Shown here piece after piece: positions 57,012 to 64,000 of a stretch of DNA of 64,000 nt. This DNA is from Bacteroidota bacterium (GTDB taxonomy: Bacteria; Bacteroidota; Bacteroidia; Bacteroidales; JAAUTT01). The position numbers and the translations under genes were made by a program. The DNA lies in contig JAUZOO010000005.1 in NCBI GenBank assembly GCA_030706405.1, positions 186,001-250,000 of the forward strand, in the 5' to 3' direction. The notes under the pieces are model-generated. The model did no database searches, had not been told where the DNA came from, and saw nothing but the letters and a program-made list of their open reading frames with translations. Numbering within the stretch: the stretch's first letter is position 1; each line of letters starts with the position of its first letter.

Positions 57012-57019
57012 CAAATCTA
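57012..57019 (-). promoter_or_regulatory. -7 element of barrel paralog 2
   Basis: Minus-strand TAGATTTG is an exact match and, like paralog 1, is followed by AC and an A-rich stretch. It lies within an inverted repeat TGGCTAGA/TCTAGCCA (56990-56997, 57016-57023) whose near arm includes the last base of the start codon. The remainder of 57024-57227 shows no signal I can support. Confidence 0.45.
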
Positions 57020-57227
57020 GCCAATAAAAGTCCGTTCGGTTTCGAAAATAGATGAGATACGCTACACCCCGCAAATGATAGTTATTATCCCTAGTTACTG
57101 ACTACTGTCACTCAATAGTATTGATACAAATCACCCAAATATCCATTCGTCTCTTATTTTTAAAGCTCTTAACGTTAACTCAATGTTGCAAATAACTTAT
57201 TTACAATAGTATACATATGCGTAAACA

Positions 57228-57272
57228 ATAAGTCCGGTTTAGCTAAACTAAAATTTAGCCAAACCGGACTTA
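57228..57272. terminator. Hairpin downstream of korC
   Basis: Arms of 20 bases (57228-57247 and 57253-57272; ATAAGTCCGGTTT...AAACCGGACTTAT) pair with one mismatch around a 5-base loop. It lies 45 bases past the end of the oxidoreductase operon and likely terminates it, though the following T-run is weak. Confidence 0.65.
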
Positions 57273-57316
57273 TAAAAACAAAACGCGTAAAACCGCTAAA
57301 GCGGCCTTATTACTGC

Positions 57317-57865
57317 TTAAAATTGATACTGCTGTACAATTTCCATTCCCCGTACAATAGCATCACGATTAGTACCAATGGTATGATGATGACGCTCGGG
57401 CAACGATTTTTCCAAGCCCTTAATTACATTATCAAGCTCTACAATGGGCTTAAGTTTAAGATAAGCGCCCAATACAATCATATTAAATGCCTTTTCCATC
57501 GAAAGTTGAGATGCTTCAGCGGCAGCTTCCACACAATATATTTGAATATCGTTACGCTGCGGCATACGGGTAATTCCGTTGTTATCAAAAAGCAGCAAGC
57601 CTCCTGGTTTAACAGAATGCTCAAACTTGTCGAGCGACTGCTGATTTAGGATAATAGCCGTATCGAACTCGTTGAGTATAGGCGAACTGATGCGTTCATC
57701 GCTCAGGATAACGGTAACGTTGGCCGTTCCCCCACGCATTTCGGGGCCATACGATGGCATCCAGCACACTTCCATATCCTGCATAATACCTGAATAGGCC
57801 AGAATCTTGCCCATCGAAAGGACACCTTGTCCTCCAAATCCGGCTATAATAATTTCTTCTGTCAT
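57317..57865 (-). CDS. korC: 2-oxoacid:ferredoxin oxidoreductase, gamma subunit
   Basis: This 182-residue subunit shows IIAGFGGQGVLSMGKILAYSG at the N-terminus and SYGPEMRGGTANVTVILSD, both typical of the gamma domain of pyruvate/2-oxoacid:ferredoxin oxidoreductases. It is the last gene of the ferredoxin-alpha-beta-gamma series, 38 bases after the beta subunit. The complex oxidatively decarboxylates 2-oxoacids to acyl-CoA with reduction of ferredoxin. Confidence 0.95.
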   Translation of the reverse strand: MTEEIIIAGFGGQGVLSMGKILAYSGIMQDMEVCWMPSYGPEMRGGTANVTVILSDERISSPILNEFDTAIILNQQSLDKFEHSVKPGGLLLFDNNGITRMPQRNDIQIYCVEAAAEASQLSMEKAFNMIVLGAYLKLKPIVELDNVIKGLEKSLPERHHHTIGTNRDAIVRGMEIVQQYQF

Positions 57866-57903
57866 TGATTTTCAGTGTTATTCATTTTAATAACAGACTC
57901 GGT

Positions 57904-58686
57904 TTATTTATCTTTTGTAACGATTACCCCTTCGGTCTTAATATCGCCCAGAGGATAAAATGGCAACATATGCTGATCGAGCCATTGATTTGCTTTTATA
58001 GGACTTAATTTCCATCCCGAATTGCAATTTGTTACAAATTCAACAAACGACAATCCTTTATTCAATTTCTGATTTTCAAAAGCCTGACGGAGAGCTTTCT
58101 TAGCTTTGCGAACCATGGCCGGGGTGTGTACAGCCTGACGGGTTACATAATAGGTACCTTCGAGCTGGGCAACAACATCGGACATTCGGATGGGATGCCC
58201 CATCGCTTCGTTACGTCCATAGGGCGATGTGGCTGTTTTCATGCCATGAAGGCTGGTTGGAGCCATCTGTCCGCCAGTCATGCCGTAAATGCCGTTGTTA
58301 ATAAATATCATGGTAATGTTCTCGCCGCGGTTGCAGGCATGAATACTTTCGGATGTACCGATAGCCGCCAAATCGCCATCGCCTTGTAACGAAAACACAT
58401 ACTTGTCGGGCATTACGCGTTTTATTCCGGTAGCAACGGCAGCAGCGCGTCCGTGAGCGGCACTTACCACGTCGAGTTCCATAAATTCGTAAACCAGAAC
58501 CGAACAACCTACAGAGCCAACGCCAATGACTTCCGATTCTATATTCATTTCTTCAACAACCTCGGCAATAAGCTTTTGTACAACACCATGGCCGCATCCC
58601 GGACAAAAATTAAATACCTTATCGTTCAGCACGGCCGACTTACGGTAAACGAGGTTTTCTTCTTTTATAATTTCGTTAATGTCCAT
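57904..58686 (-). CDS. korB: 2-oxoacid:ferredoxin oxidoreductase, beta (TPP) subunit
   Basis: This subunit of about 260 residues binds thiamine diphosphate. It shows FCPGCGHGVVQKLI, VGCSVLVYEF, AAHGRAAAVATGIKR and the TPP/Mg motif QGDGDLAAIG with NNGIYGMTGGQ. The ATG at 58686 (MDINEIIKEE) is used as the longer frame starts at TTG; it leaves a 2-base gap after the alpha subunit. The need for TPP links it to the thi operon at 35568-41918 in metabolism, not in regulation. Confidence 0.95.
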   Translation of the reverse strand: MDINEIIKEENLVYRKSAVLNDKVFNFCPGCGHGVVQKLIAEVVEEMNIESEVIGVGSVGCSVLVYEFMELDVVSAAHGRAAAVATGIKRVMPDKYVFSLQGDGDLAAIGTSESIHACNRGENITMIFINNGIYGMTGGQMAPTSLHGMKTATSPYGRNEAMGHPIRMSDVVAQLEGTYYVTRQAVHTPAMVRKAKKALRQAFENQKLNKGLSFVEFVTNCNSGWKLSPIKANQWLDQHMLPFYPLGDIKTEGVIVTKDK

Positions 58687-58688
58687 AA

Positions 58689-59759
58689 TCAAACATTTAT
58701 GATTTTTGATTCCAAGGCTGCTACTACTTCAAACGGCGAGTGTACGATACCTCCCATACGCCCAAAATGTTCGACTTTTACTTTACCATTTACTGCCAGG
58801 CGAACGTCTTCGACCATTTGTCCGGCGCTAAGTTCAACGGCAAGAAAGCCTTTAACCCTGTCGGCCAGCTCTGCCAACTGTTTTTTAGGAAAAGGAAACA
58901 AGGTTATAGGGCGAAGGAGGCCGGCTTTGATTCCTTTTTCGCGTGCCAGCTGAACGGCCTTTTGGCAGATACGGGCACTAACTCCATAGGCCACAAATAT
59001 ATATTCTGCATCATCGCACTGGATAGCCTCGTAACGAACATCATTTTCCTCCATGGCACGATATTTTGCCTGAAGGTGTTCGTTATGCTTTTCCATCCCG
59101 TACGGATCGAGATCGAGTGAAGTTATTGTGCGTTTGGGCTCACCGGGTTGTTTCCCTTTTACCGCCCAAGGCTCTGTAATTTCTGTTTTGCGGGGAATGG
59201 GTTCGAAAAGGTCTACTTTTTCCATCATCTGACCAATAGCACCATCAGCCAAAATAAGCGCCGGGTTACGATATTTAAACGCAAGATCGAAAGCCAGAGG
59301 AACAAAATCGGACATTTCCTGTACCGACGACGGAGCAAGCACTATCAGCTTATAATCGCCGTGTCCACCGCCCTTTACCGACTGAAAATAATCGCCCTGA
59401 GACGGTTGGATATCACCCAAACCAGGACCACCCCGAACCACGTTTAAAACGAGACAAGGCAATTCAGCTCCGGCAAGATATGACAAACCTTCCTGCATAA
59501 GACTGATACCTGGACTCGACGATGAAGTCATAATTTTTTTACCGGTAGAAGCCGCCCCATATACCATGTAGATAGAAGCAACTTCGCTTTCGGCCTGTAA
59601 TACAACCATCCCGGTACGTTCGGTAGCATTTTCGGCCATGAAATATTCCAGCACTTCCGACTGCGGGGTTATCGGATAACCAAAATAGCCATCGGCCCCG
59701 GCACGGATTGCAGCTTCGGCAATGGCCTCATTACCTTTCATTAATCTTAATTCTGCCAT
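58689..59759 (-). CDS. korA: 2-oxoacid:ferredoxin oxidoreductase, alpha subunit (VorB-like)
   Basis: This 356-residue subunit shows MKGNEAIAEAAIRAGADGYF, GYPITPQSEVLEYF, TSSSSPGISLMQEGLSYLAG and NVVRGGPGLGDIQPSQGDYF, hallmarks of the alpha chain. The four-separate-subunit layout and the N-terminus resemble VorB, suggesting branched-chain 2-oxoacids (3-methyl-2-oxobutanoate) as substrates; 2-oxoglutarate is an alternative. The aminotransferase upstream supports an amino-acid-derived substrate. Confidence 0.94.
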   Translation of the reverse strand: MAELRLMKGNEAIAEAAIRAGADGYFGYPITPQSEVLEYFMAENATERTGMVVLQAESEVASIYMVYGAASTGKKIMTSSSSPGISLMQEGLSYLAGAELPCLVLNVVRGGPGLGDIQPSQGDYFQSVKGGGHGDYKLIVLAPSSVQEMSDFVPLAFDLAFKYRNPALILADGAIGQMMEKVDLFEPIPRKTEITEPWAVKGKQPGEPKRTITSLDLDPYGMEKHNEHLQAKYRAMEENDVRYEAIQCDDAEYIFVAYGVSARICQKAVQLAREKGIKAGLLRPITLFPFPKKQLAELADRVKGFLAVELSAGQMVEDVRLAVNGKVKVEHFGRMGGIVHSPFEVVAALESKIINV

Positions 59760-59771
59760 TCCTTCAATATT

Positions 59772-60002
59772 TTACTGTTCAAATTTCTTTTTATATACAG
59801 TTATTACCCCATCAGGACAAACTACTGCACAGTTGGTACAGCCAATACAGGCTTCTGGATTTTCCATATAGGCATAATGGTATCCTTTGCTGTTTACTTT
59901 GTGCTCCATACCAATGGTTTGGGTAGGACAGTTATACATGCACAATTCACATCCCTTACACCGTTCGGTATCAACTACAATTGCACCCCGGATTTTCGCC
60001 AT
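59772..60002 (-). CDS. korD: 2-oxoacid:ferredoxin oxidoreductase, ferredoxin (delta) subunit
   Basis: This protein of about 76 residues holds two 4Fe-4S clusters: CKGCELCMYNCP and CIGCTNCAVVCP. Electrons from the TPP subunit pass through it to free ferredoxin. The ATG at 60002 (MAKIRGAIVVDTERC) matches the family start; the longer frame adds unrelated residues. It precedes the alpha subunit by 12 bases. Confidence 0.94.
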   Translation of the reverse strand: MAKIRGAIVVDTERCKGCELCMYNCPTQTIGMEHKVNSKGYHYAYMENPEACIGCTNCAVVCPDGVITVYKKKFEQ

Positions 60003-60080
60003 AGGTTTATTATCTAAATTAAACGTTTTTAACAACTATGTAATTAAGACTGTATTTCTCTTAATCACCTAATTTCTCAA

Positions 60081-61409
60081 TCACTTAGTATCTTTTTCTA
60101 TCGAATGATGTTCATTAAATAGCTTCAATCGTCTGTTCAGCTCATCAACCTGGTTGGGGTTAAACATAGAACTGCATGCGCGTAATCCTTGTTTTTCGCT
60201 ACCTGTAATATCGAGAGTTACGGCACTAATTCCGTAATAAAGAAGCTCTTCCATTAATTCGCATCCTGTAAAGCCGGGGTAATTAATGGTAAAATAAAAA
60301 CCGTCGCCGAGCGGTTTGTCTTCGTCTTTATCGTAAACAATATAGAATCCGTTGTCGGTAAATACTTTCTTCATAAGATGGGCGCGAACTCCATATTCAC
60401 GAACGTTCTCGATAAACTTCAAGATCCCGTCGTTAGTAGCTTTGAGCATAGCTGCCATGGCATATTGAGCCGAATGGGCAGTACCTGCCGAAAGTGCATA
60501 CAAAGCACCATAAATAATGGCATGCCCAAACTCATCGGTTCCAAAATATTTTAGCAGGTTATCGCTGCGACGGCTGAAAAGAGAATCGGTAATAGCCATC
60601 ATTCCTAACCGTTGGCCGGCATAGCTGAATACTTTTGAGCCGGAAACAAGCGCAATACAGTTCTCGGTATATTTACGTACAGTGGGCTGATAAGGCGGTT
60701 CGCCGGGAACCTCGATATTCTGGCGAAAATCCATTCCAAAATAAGCCAAATCCTCTATTATCACCACATCATATTTATTCGCAAGTTCTCCAATAATCTG
60801 TAATTCATGGTCTGTCAGGCAAACCCACGAAGGATTGTTCGGATTTGAATAAAGAATACTGGAGATATTACCTTTTTGAAGGTACGACTCAAGTTTTTCT
60901 CTGAGTTTATCGCCCCTAAAATTGTATATATCGAAAGCCTCAAGCCCGAGGCCGAGCGACTTAACCTGAAGTTTTTGTACAGGAAAACCAGGATCAATAA
61001 AAAGCGTGGTATCTTTTCCGGAAATTAACCGGTTGATTACCATAATTGCGGCCATTCCGCCCTGCATCGACCCTACCGTCGGGATACAACCCGAGGGAGA
61101 AAAATTGGCATCAGCAAAAAGTTTGAGGAAACGCGAGGTTTCCTGCTTTAGCGGAAAAATTCCTTCCATGGGAGGATATGCAGAGGCAACCCCTTTTTTA
61201 AGAGCCTCAATCTCGGCGTCAAGGCCTATGGAAGAACACGGAAGACCGGGAACGCCCATCTCCATACGGATAAACTGTACGCCGCTGGCAGACTGTATCT
61301 CACTTACCAGTTTCAAAACTTCACGGATGGATCCTTTTCCAACATTTACCAAACCGCTTTCGGCAATCTTTTGCTTTACAACTTCCTTATTTACAGGAGC
61401 ATTCATCAT
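60081..61409 (-). CDS. PLP-dependent aminotransferase, class I/II
   Basis: This 442-residue fold-type I aminotransferase shows SNPNNPSWVCLT, VIIEDLAYFGMDFRQ and the PLP lysine in VSGSKVFSYAGQRLGMM. The C-terminal arginine region is in GLRACSSMFN. It would convert an amino acid to its 2-oxoacid for the downstream ferredoxin oxidoreductase, whose first gene begins 78 bases further on. The amino acid specificity (branched-chain, aromatic or aspartate-like) cannot be fixed. No signal peptide. Confidence 0.92.
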   Translation of the reverse strand: MMNAPVNKEVVKQKIAESGLVNVGKGSIREVLKLVSEIQSASGVQFIRMEMGVPGLPCSSIGLDAEIEALKKGVASAYPPMEGIFPLKQETSRFLKLFADANFSPSGCIPTVGSMQGGMAAIMVINRLISGKDTTLFIDPGFPVQKLQVKSLGLGLEAFDIYNFRGDKLREKLESYLQKGNISSILYSNPNNPSWVCLTDHELQIIGELANKYDVVIIEDLAYFGMDFRQNIEVPGEPPYQPTVRKYTENCIALVSGSKVFSYAGQRLGMMAITDSLFSRRSDNLLKYFGTDEFGHAIIYGALYALSAGTAHSAQYAMAAMLKATNDGILKFIENVREYGVRAHLMKKVFTDNGFYIVYDKDEDKPLGDGFYFTINYPGFTGCELMEELLYYGISAVTLDITGSEKQGLRACSSMFNPNQVDELNRRLKLFNEHHSIEKDTK

Positions 61410-61463
61410 TAAAAAACGTTAAAACACAGGAATAAAATAACCTGCAATATTAAGAAAGATTCC

Positions 61464-61510
61464 GTTTCGCTGTCCTAAAACCCGGGTTTTAGAAGTCAGC
61501 GCAACGAAAC
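61464..61510. terminator. Long imperfect hairpin after paaK
   Basis: The 18-base palindrome CTAAAACCCGGGTTTTAG (61475-61492) is extended by CGCTG/CAGCG and GTTTCG/CGAAAC arms with a small bulge. It separates paaK from the aminotransferase and may terminate or attenuate transcription; a T-run is not evident. Confidence 0.6.
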
Positions 61511-61526
61511 CCATCATCATTAAAAG

Positions 61527-62825
61527 TTAATATTTACGTCGGTCAATAACCCTGCGGGCTTTTCCTTCGCTACGTTCAATTGTTTTTGGTTCAACCAGTT
61601 TAACATCGACACTAAGCCCAATGGTACTTTCGATGTTATGCTGAATTTTTTTGGTAAGCTTTTGCAGTTCGCTGATGCGATCCTGGAAGAACTGAGCGTC
61701 CACTTCTACATGCAGTTGGAGCGTATCGAGATTATTAATGCGGTCCACATACAAGAGATAATGCGGATGAGTTTCGTCCATTTCGAGCAGCACACTTTCG
61801 ATTTGCGAAGGGAAAAGGTTTACTCCACGAATGATAAGCATATCGTCGCTACGACCGGTGCATTTCTGCATCCGAACCAAGGTACGTCCGCATTTGCAAG
61901 GAGCATAATTAAGGGTGGTTAAATCGCGGGTACGGTAACGAAGTAACGGCAGCCCTTCTTTTGTGATGGTTGTAAATACCAGCTCTCCTTCAGCACCTTC
62001 GGGCATTACTTCTAAAGTAACGGGGTCGATAATTTCCGGAATAAAATGATCTTCCTGAACATGAAGCCCGCTCTGAGCTTCGCATTCGCAGGAAACACCG
62101 GGGCCAATCACCTCACTTAATCCAAAGATATCCATCGCTTTAATTTTCCAGCGTTCTTCAATCTCGCGGCGCATATTCTCAGTCCAAGGCTCGGCGCCAA
62201 AAATTCCCACGCGCAGTTTATATTCATCGCGTTTTGCCTCATCTTCTTCCATGGCTTCGGCAAGATATAAGGCATATGAAGGCGTGCAGGCCAGAATTGT
62301 ACTTCCAAAATCGCGCATAATCTGAAGCTGGCGTTTGGTATTCCCTCCGGAAACCGGAATTACGGTAGCTCCAATTTTTTCGCTTCCGTAATGCAATCCC
62401 AACCCTCCGGTAAACAGGCCGTAACCATAAGCAATGTGCATCACATCGTGTTTGTGAGCGCCTGCGCTGGTAAGGCAGCGGGCAACCACTTCGCTCCATG
62501 TAGCCAAATCGCGACGAGTATAGCCAACCACGGTAGGCTTGCCGGTAGTGCCCGACGAAGCATGTACGCGGACAATCTCGCTCTGCGGAACGGCAAACAG
62601 TCCAAATGGATAGCTGTCGCGCAAATCCTGTTTGGTGGTAAACGGAAGTCGTTTTAAATCGTCAACACTGCGAATGTCCTCGGGATGCAAGCCGAGTGCC
62701 TGCATTTTATTGCGATAGAAAGGAACGTTATGATATACGCGTTCAACCATGTCGATAAGCCGACGGCTCTGGCATGCGCGCATTTCATCCCGGCTCATGC
62801 TTTCAAATGTCTTATTCCAAATCAT
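61527..62825 (-). CDS. paaK: Phenylacetate-CoA ligase family protein
   Basis: This 432-residue AMP-forming ligase has the PaaK layout: [15 protein letters not shown] start, [18 protein letters not shown]-loop, [36 protein letters not shown] and the C-terminal [15 protein letters not shown]. In anaerobic Bacteroidota and archaea such genes accompany 2-oxoacid:ferredoxin oxidoreductases and an ACT protein, so it may handle aryl acids from aromatic amino acids rather than feed aerobic phenylacetate breakdown (no paa oxygenase genes here). The ACT gene is 24 bases upstream. Confidence 0.93.
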   Translation of the reverse strand: MIWNKTFESMSRDEMRACQSRRLIDMVERVYHNVPFYRNKMQALGLHPEDIRSVDDLKRLPFTTKQDLRDSYPFGLFAVPQSEIVRVHASSGTTGKPTVVGYTRRDLATWSEVVARCLTSAGAHKHDVMHIAYGYGLFTGGLGLHYGSEKIGATVIPVSGGNTKRQLQIMRDFGSTILACTPSYALYLAEAMEEDEAKRDEYKLRVGIFGAEPWTENMRREIEERWKIKAMDIFGLSEVIGPGVSCECEAQSGLHVQEDHFIPEIIDPVTLEVMPEGAEGELVFTTITKEGLPLLRYRTRDLTTLNYAPCKCGRTLVRMQKCTGRSDDMLIIRGVNLFPSQIESVLLEMDETHPHYLLYVDRINNLDTLQLHVEVDAQFFQDRISELQKLTKKIQHNIESTIGLSVDVKLVEPKTIERSEGKARRVIDRRKY

Positions 62826-62849
62826 GATATATATGTAATTCTATAAATT

Positions 62850-63275
62850 TTAGTTGTTTGTAATGTCGTCGGGACTCAAAAGTTTGAACTTATGTTTTCC
62901 GAGTACGTGCAATGCCAAATCGACACTATCGGGGCGAAGGATAATGACAGCGTTGGTTTTGGATTTAAACGCATACATATATTCTATGCTGATGGTTTCG
63001 TCGGAAAGTGTTTTCAGCACTTTGGCAAACGAACCGGCTTGATTGGGCGTTGACACCGCAACAACTTCGGTAATATTCACGGAAAACTCTTTCTCTTTAA
63101 GAATTTCGACTGCGCGCTGAAAATCGCTTACTATCAAACGCAGGATGCCGTATTCAGAGGTATCGGCAATGGTAAGTGCATTGATTTTGATGTTTTCTTC
63201 TCCCAGTATTCCGAGTACTTCGGCCAGTCTTCCCGACTTGTTTTCGAGGAAAATGGAAATCTGTTTAACTGTCAT
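62850..63275 (-). CDS. Tandem ACT-domain protein
   Basis: This 141-residue protein consists of two ACT domains: ISIFLENKSGRLAEVLGILGEENI (shown from FLENKSGRLAEVLGILGE) and VVAVSTPNQAGSFAKVLKTLSD, each with the Gly that binds a small-molecule ligand, usually an amino acid. It likely senses an amino acid and modulates a partner enzyme; its constant place beside paaK suggests that ligase or the oxidoreductase. It has no catalytic domain. The 211 bases upstream (63276-63486) show no clear signal. Confidence 0.92.
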   Translation of the reverse strand: MTVKQISIFLENKSGRLAEVLGILGEENIKINALTIADTSEYGILRLIVSDFQRAVEILKEKEFSVNITEVVAVSTPNQAGSFAKVLKTLSDETISIEYMYAFKSKTNAVIILRPDSVDLALHVLGKHKFKLLSPDDITNN

Positions 63276-63486
63276 TATAAATCCTCCAATAAGGGTTTAG
63301 TTCAACTATTATAAAGACGAGAAACCTAACGAACTGTAAATGCTAATAACGTGCTGGCAATTTAGACATCATTTTTTAAAAAACGAGGGAAAAGGCCATT
63401 TTTTACATTCCTGTGCAATACAGCGGAGCTCAAATGATTGTTTTACTAACGAAATCCTATTCATTCTCCAAAAGCATTGTTCTACC

Positions 63487-64000
63487 TCATTTTTTAAGAT
63501 ACAAACGGGCATCTACAACGGTAACGCTGTCTTTTGAACCAAGCAACGGGTTAAGGTCGAGTTCCTTAATTTCAGTTGCATGACGCAATAATAAAGAAAG
63601 ACGGACAATGGTATCAGCAAACTTTTCTTCGTTAATTCCAGCCTGACCGCGCGTCCCTTTAATAATCTTATAACTTTTGAGTGAACGGATCATAGAATAA
63701 GCCTCATTATACGACAGCGGAGCCAATCCTGACGATACGTCCTCAAGCACTTCAACAAAAATACCGCCAAGCCCACACAGGATGATATGCCCGAAACGAG
63801 GTTCGTATTTTGCTCCAATAAAAAGTTCTCTGCCCGTCAGCATAGGCTGTACCATCACGGCTGAGGCTTCGGGAAGTGCTATCAAACGGTCGAATTCGGC
63901 GCTGAGCAATTTGTCGTTACGAACATTCAGAGCCACTCCGCCAACATCTGATTTATGCACAGGACCTACAACCTTAGCCACCACCGGGTATCCCATATCC
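63487..64000 (-). CDS. ADP-forming acyl/acetyl-CoA synthetase, ATP-grasp part (5' end outside window)
   Basis: The frame is open to the window edge, so only the C-terminal ~171 residues are seen. GYPVVAKVVGPVHKSDVGGV, MVQPMLTGRELFIGAKYEPRFG, CGLGGIFVEVLEDVS and ELDLNPLLG mark the ATP-grasp (beta) domain of ADP-forming acyl-CoA synthetases. It would turn acyl-CoA made by the 2-oxoacid oxidoreductase into acid plus ATP. It is either the end of a fused alpha-beta protein or a separate beta subunit; the window cannot tell. Confidence 0.9.
   Translation of the reverse strand, partial: DMGYPVVAKVVGPVHKSDVGGVALNVRNDKLLSAEFDRLIALPEASAVMVQPMLTGRELFIGAKYEPRFGHIILCGLGGIFVEVLEDVSSGLAPLSYNEAYSMIRSLKSYKIIKGTRGQAGINEEKFADTIVRLSLLLRHATEIKELDLNPLLGSKDSVTVVDARLYLKK

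Noticed and set aside
56991-57074. Longer start for the second barrel paralog
   Set aside because: It adds charged residues ahead of the signal peptide and contains the promoter -7 element.

Overview
The window looks like a chromosomal segment of an anaerobic, non-phototrophic Bacteroidales-type member of the Bacteroidota. The evidence is a SusC/SusD pair, two proteins with type IX secretion (T9SS) style C-terminal domains, several promoters of the Bacteroidota form (TTTG, about 19 bases, TAnnTTTG), near absence of Shine-Dalgarno sites, and a ferredoxin-dependent 2-oxoacid oxidoreductase operon. The genus cannot be fixed from sequence alone. No CRISPR array, insertion sequence, rRNA or tRNA was seen.

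Region 1 (1-32344) is a large glycan utilisation locus. A leftward operon (cutC, GH2, GH3, GH125, GH92; 10888-1581) faces the end of a second, truncated GH2 beta-mannosidase. Rightward lie a ROK repressor, a NagB deaminase fused to a PIG-L/LmbE deacetylase-like domain, a ROK sugar kinase, a GH20 hexosaminidase, SusC, SusD, a large secreted alpha/beta hydrolase, two GH29 fucosidases with an Asp-box propeller protein between them, and a GH35 beta-galactosidase. Together these activities fit stepwise removal of every sugar of a complex N-glycan: fucose, galactose, GlcNAc, alpha-mannose, beta-mannose, and possibly the core xylose of plant glycans. GlcNAc would then be handled inside the cell by the kinase and the fused deaminase. 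No PNGase or endo-glycosidase is in the window.

Region 2 (32404-35452) is a divergent pair: a methyl-accepting chemotaxis protein and a XylF-like sugar-binding lipoprotein without ABC partners. Region 3 (35568-41918) is a complete thiamine operon, thiS-C-D-E-G-H-F, behind a TPP riboswitch and with translationally coupled genes.

Region 4 (41935-55580) is housekeeping and transport: a MarR/flavin-oxidase-like pair with an operator inside its promoter, an acyl-CoA synthetase, an APC permease, a small T9SS-tail-like protein, a sodium:solute symporter, recR, a T9SS-secreted trypsin-fold peptidase, a MATE exporter, yicC, gmk and nadD. Region 5 (55619-57019) is a tandem pair of paralogous outer-membrane-barrel-like proteins. 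Region 6 (57228-64000) encodes amino-acid fermentation: an aminotransferase, a four-subunit 2-oxoacid:ferredoxin oxidoreductase, a phenylacetate-CoA-ligase-like enzyme, an ACT-domain protein and the ATP-grasp part of an ADP-forming acyl-CoA synthetase cut by the window edge.

Where a start codon was moved (GH3, nagB fusion, GH35, thiF, thiG, recR, T9SS peptidase, yicC, second barrel gene, korB, korD), the longer frame began at TTG or at an ATG that the promoter, a neighbour's stop codon or the family's usual N-terminus rules out.
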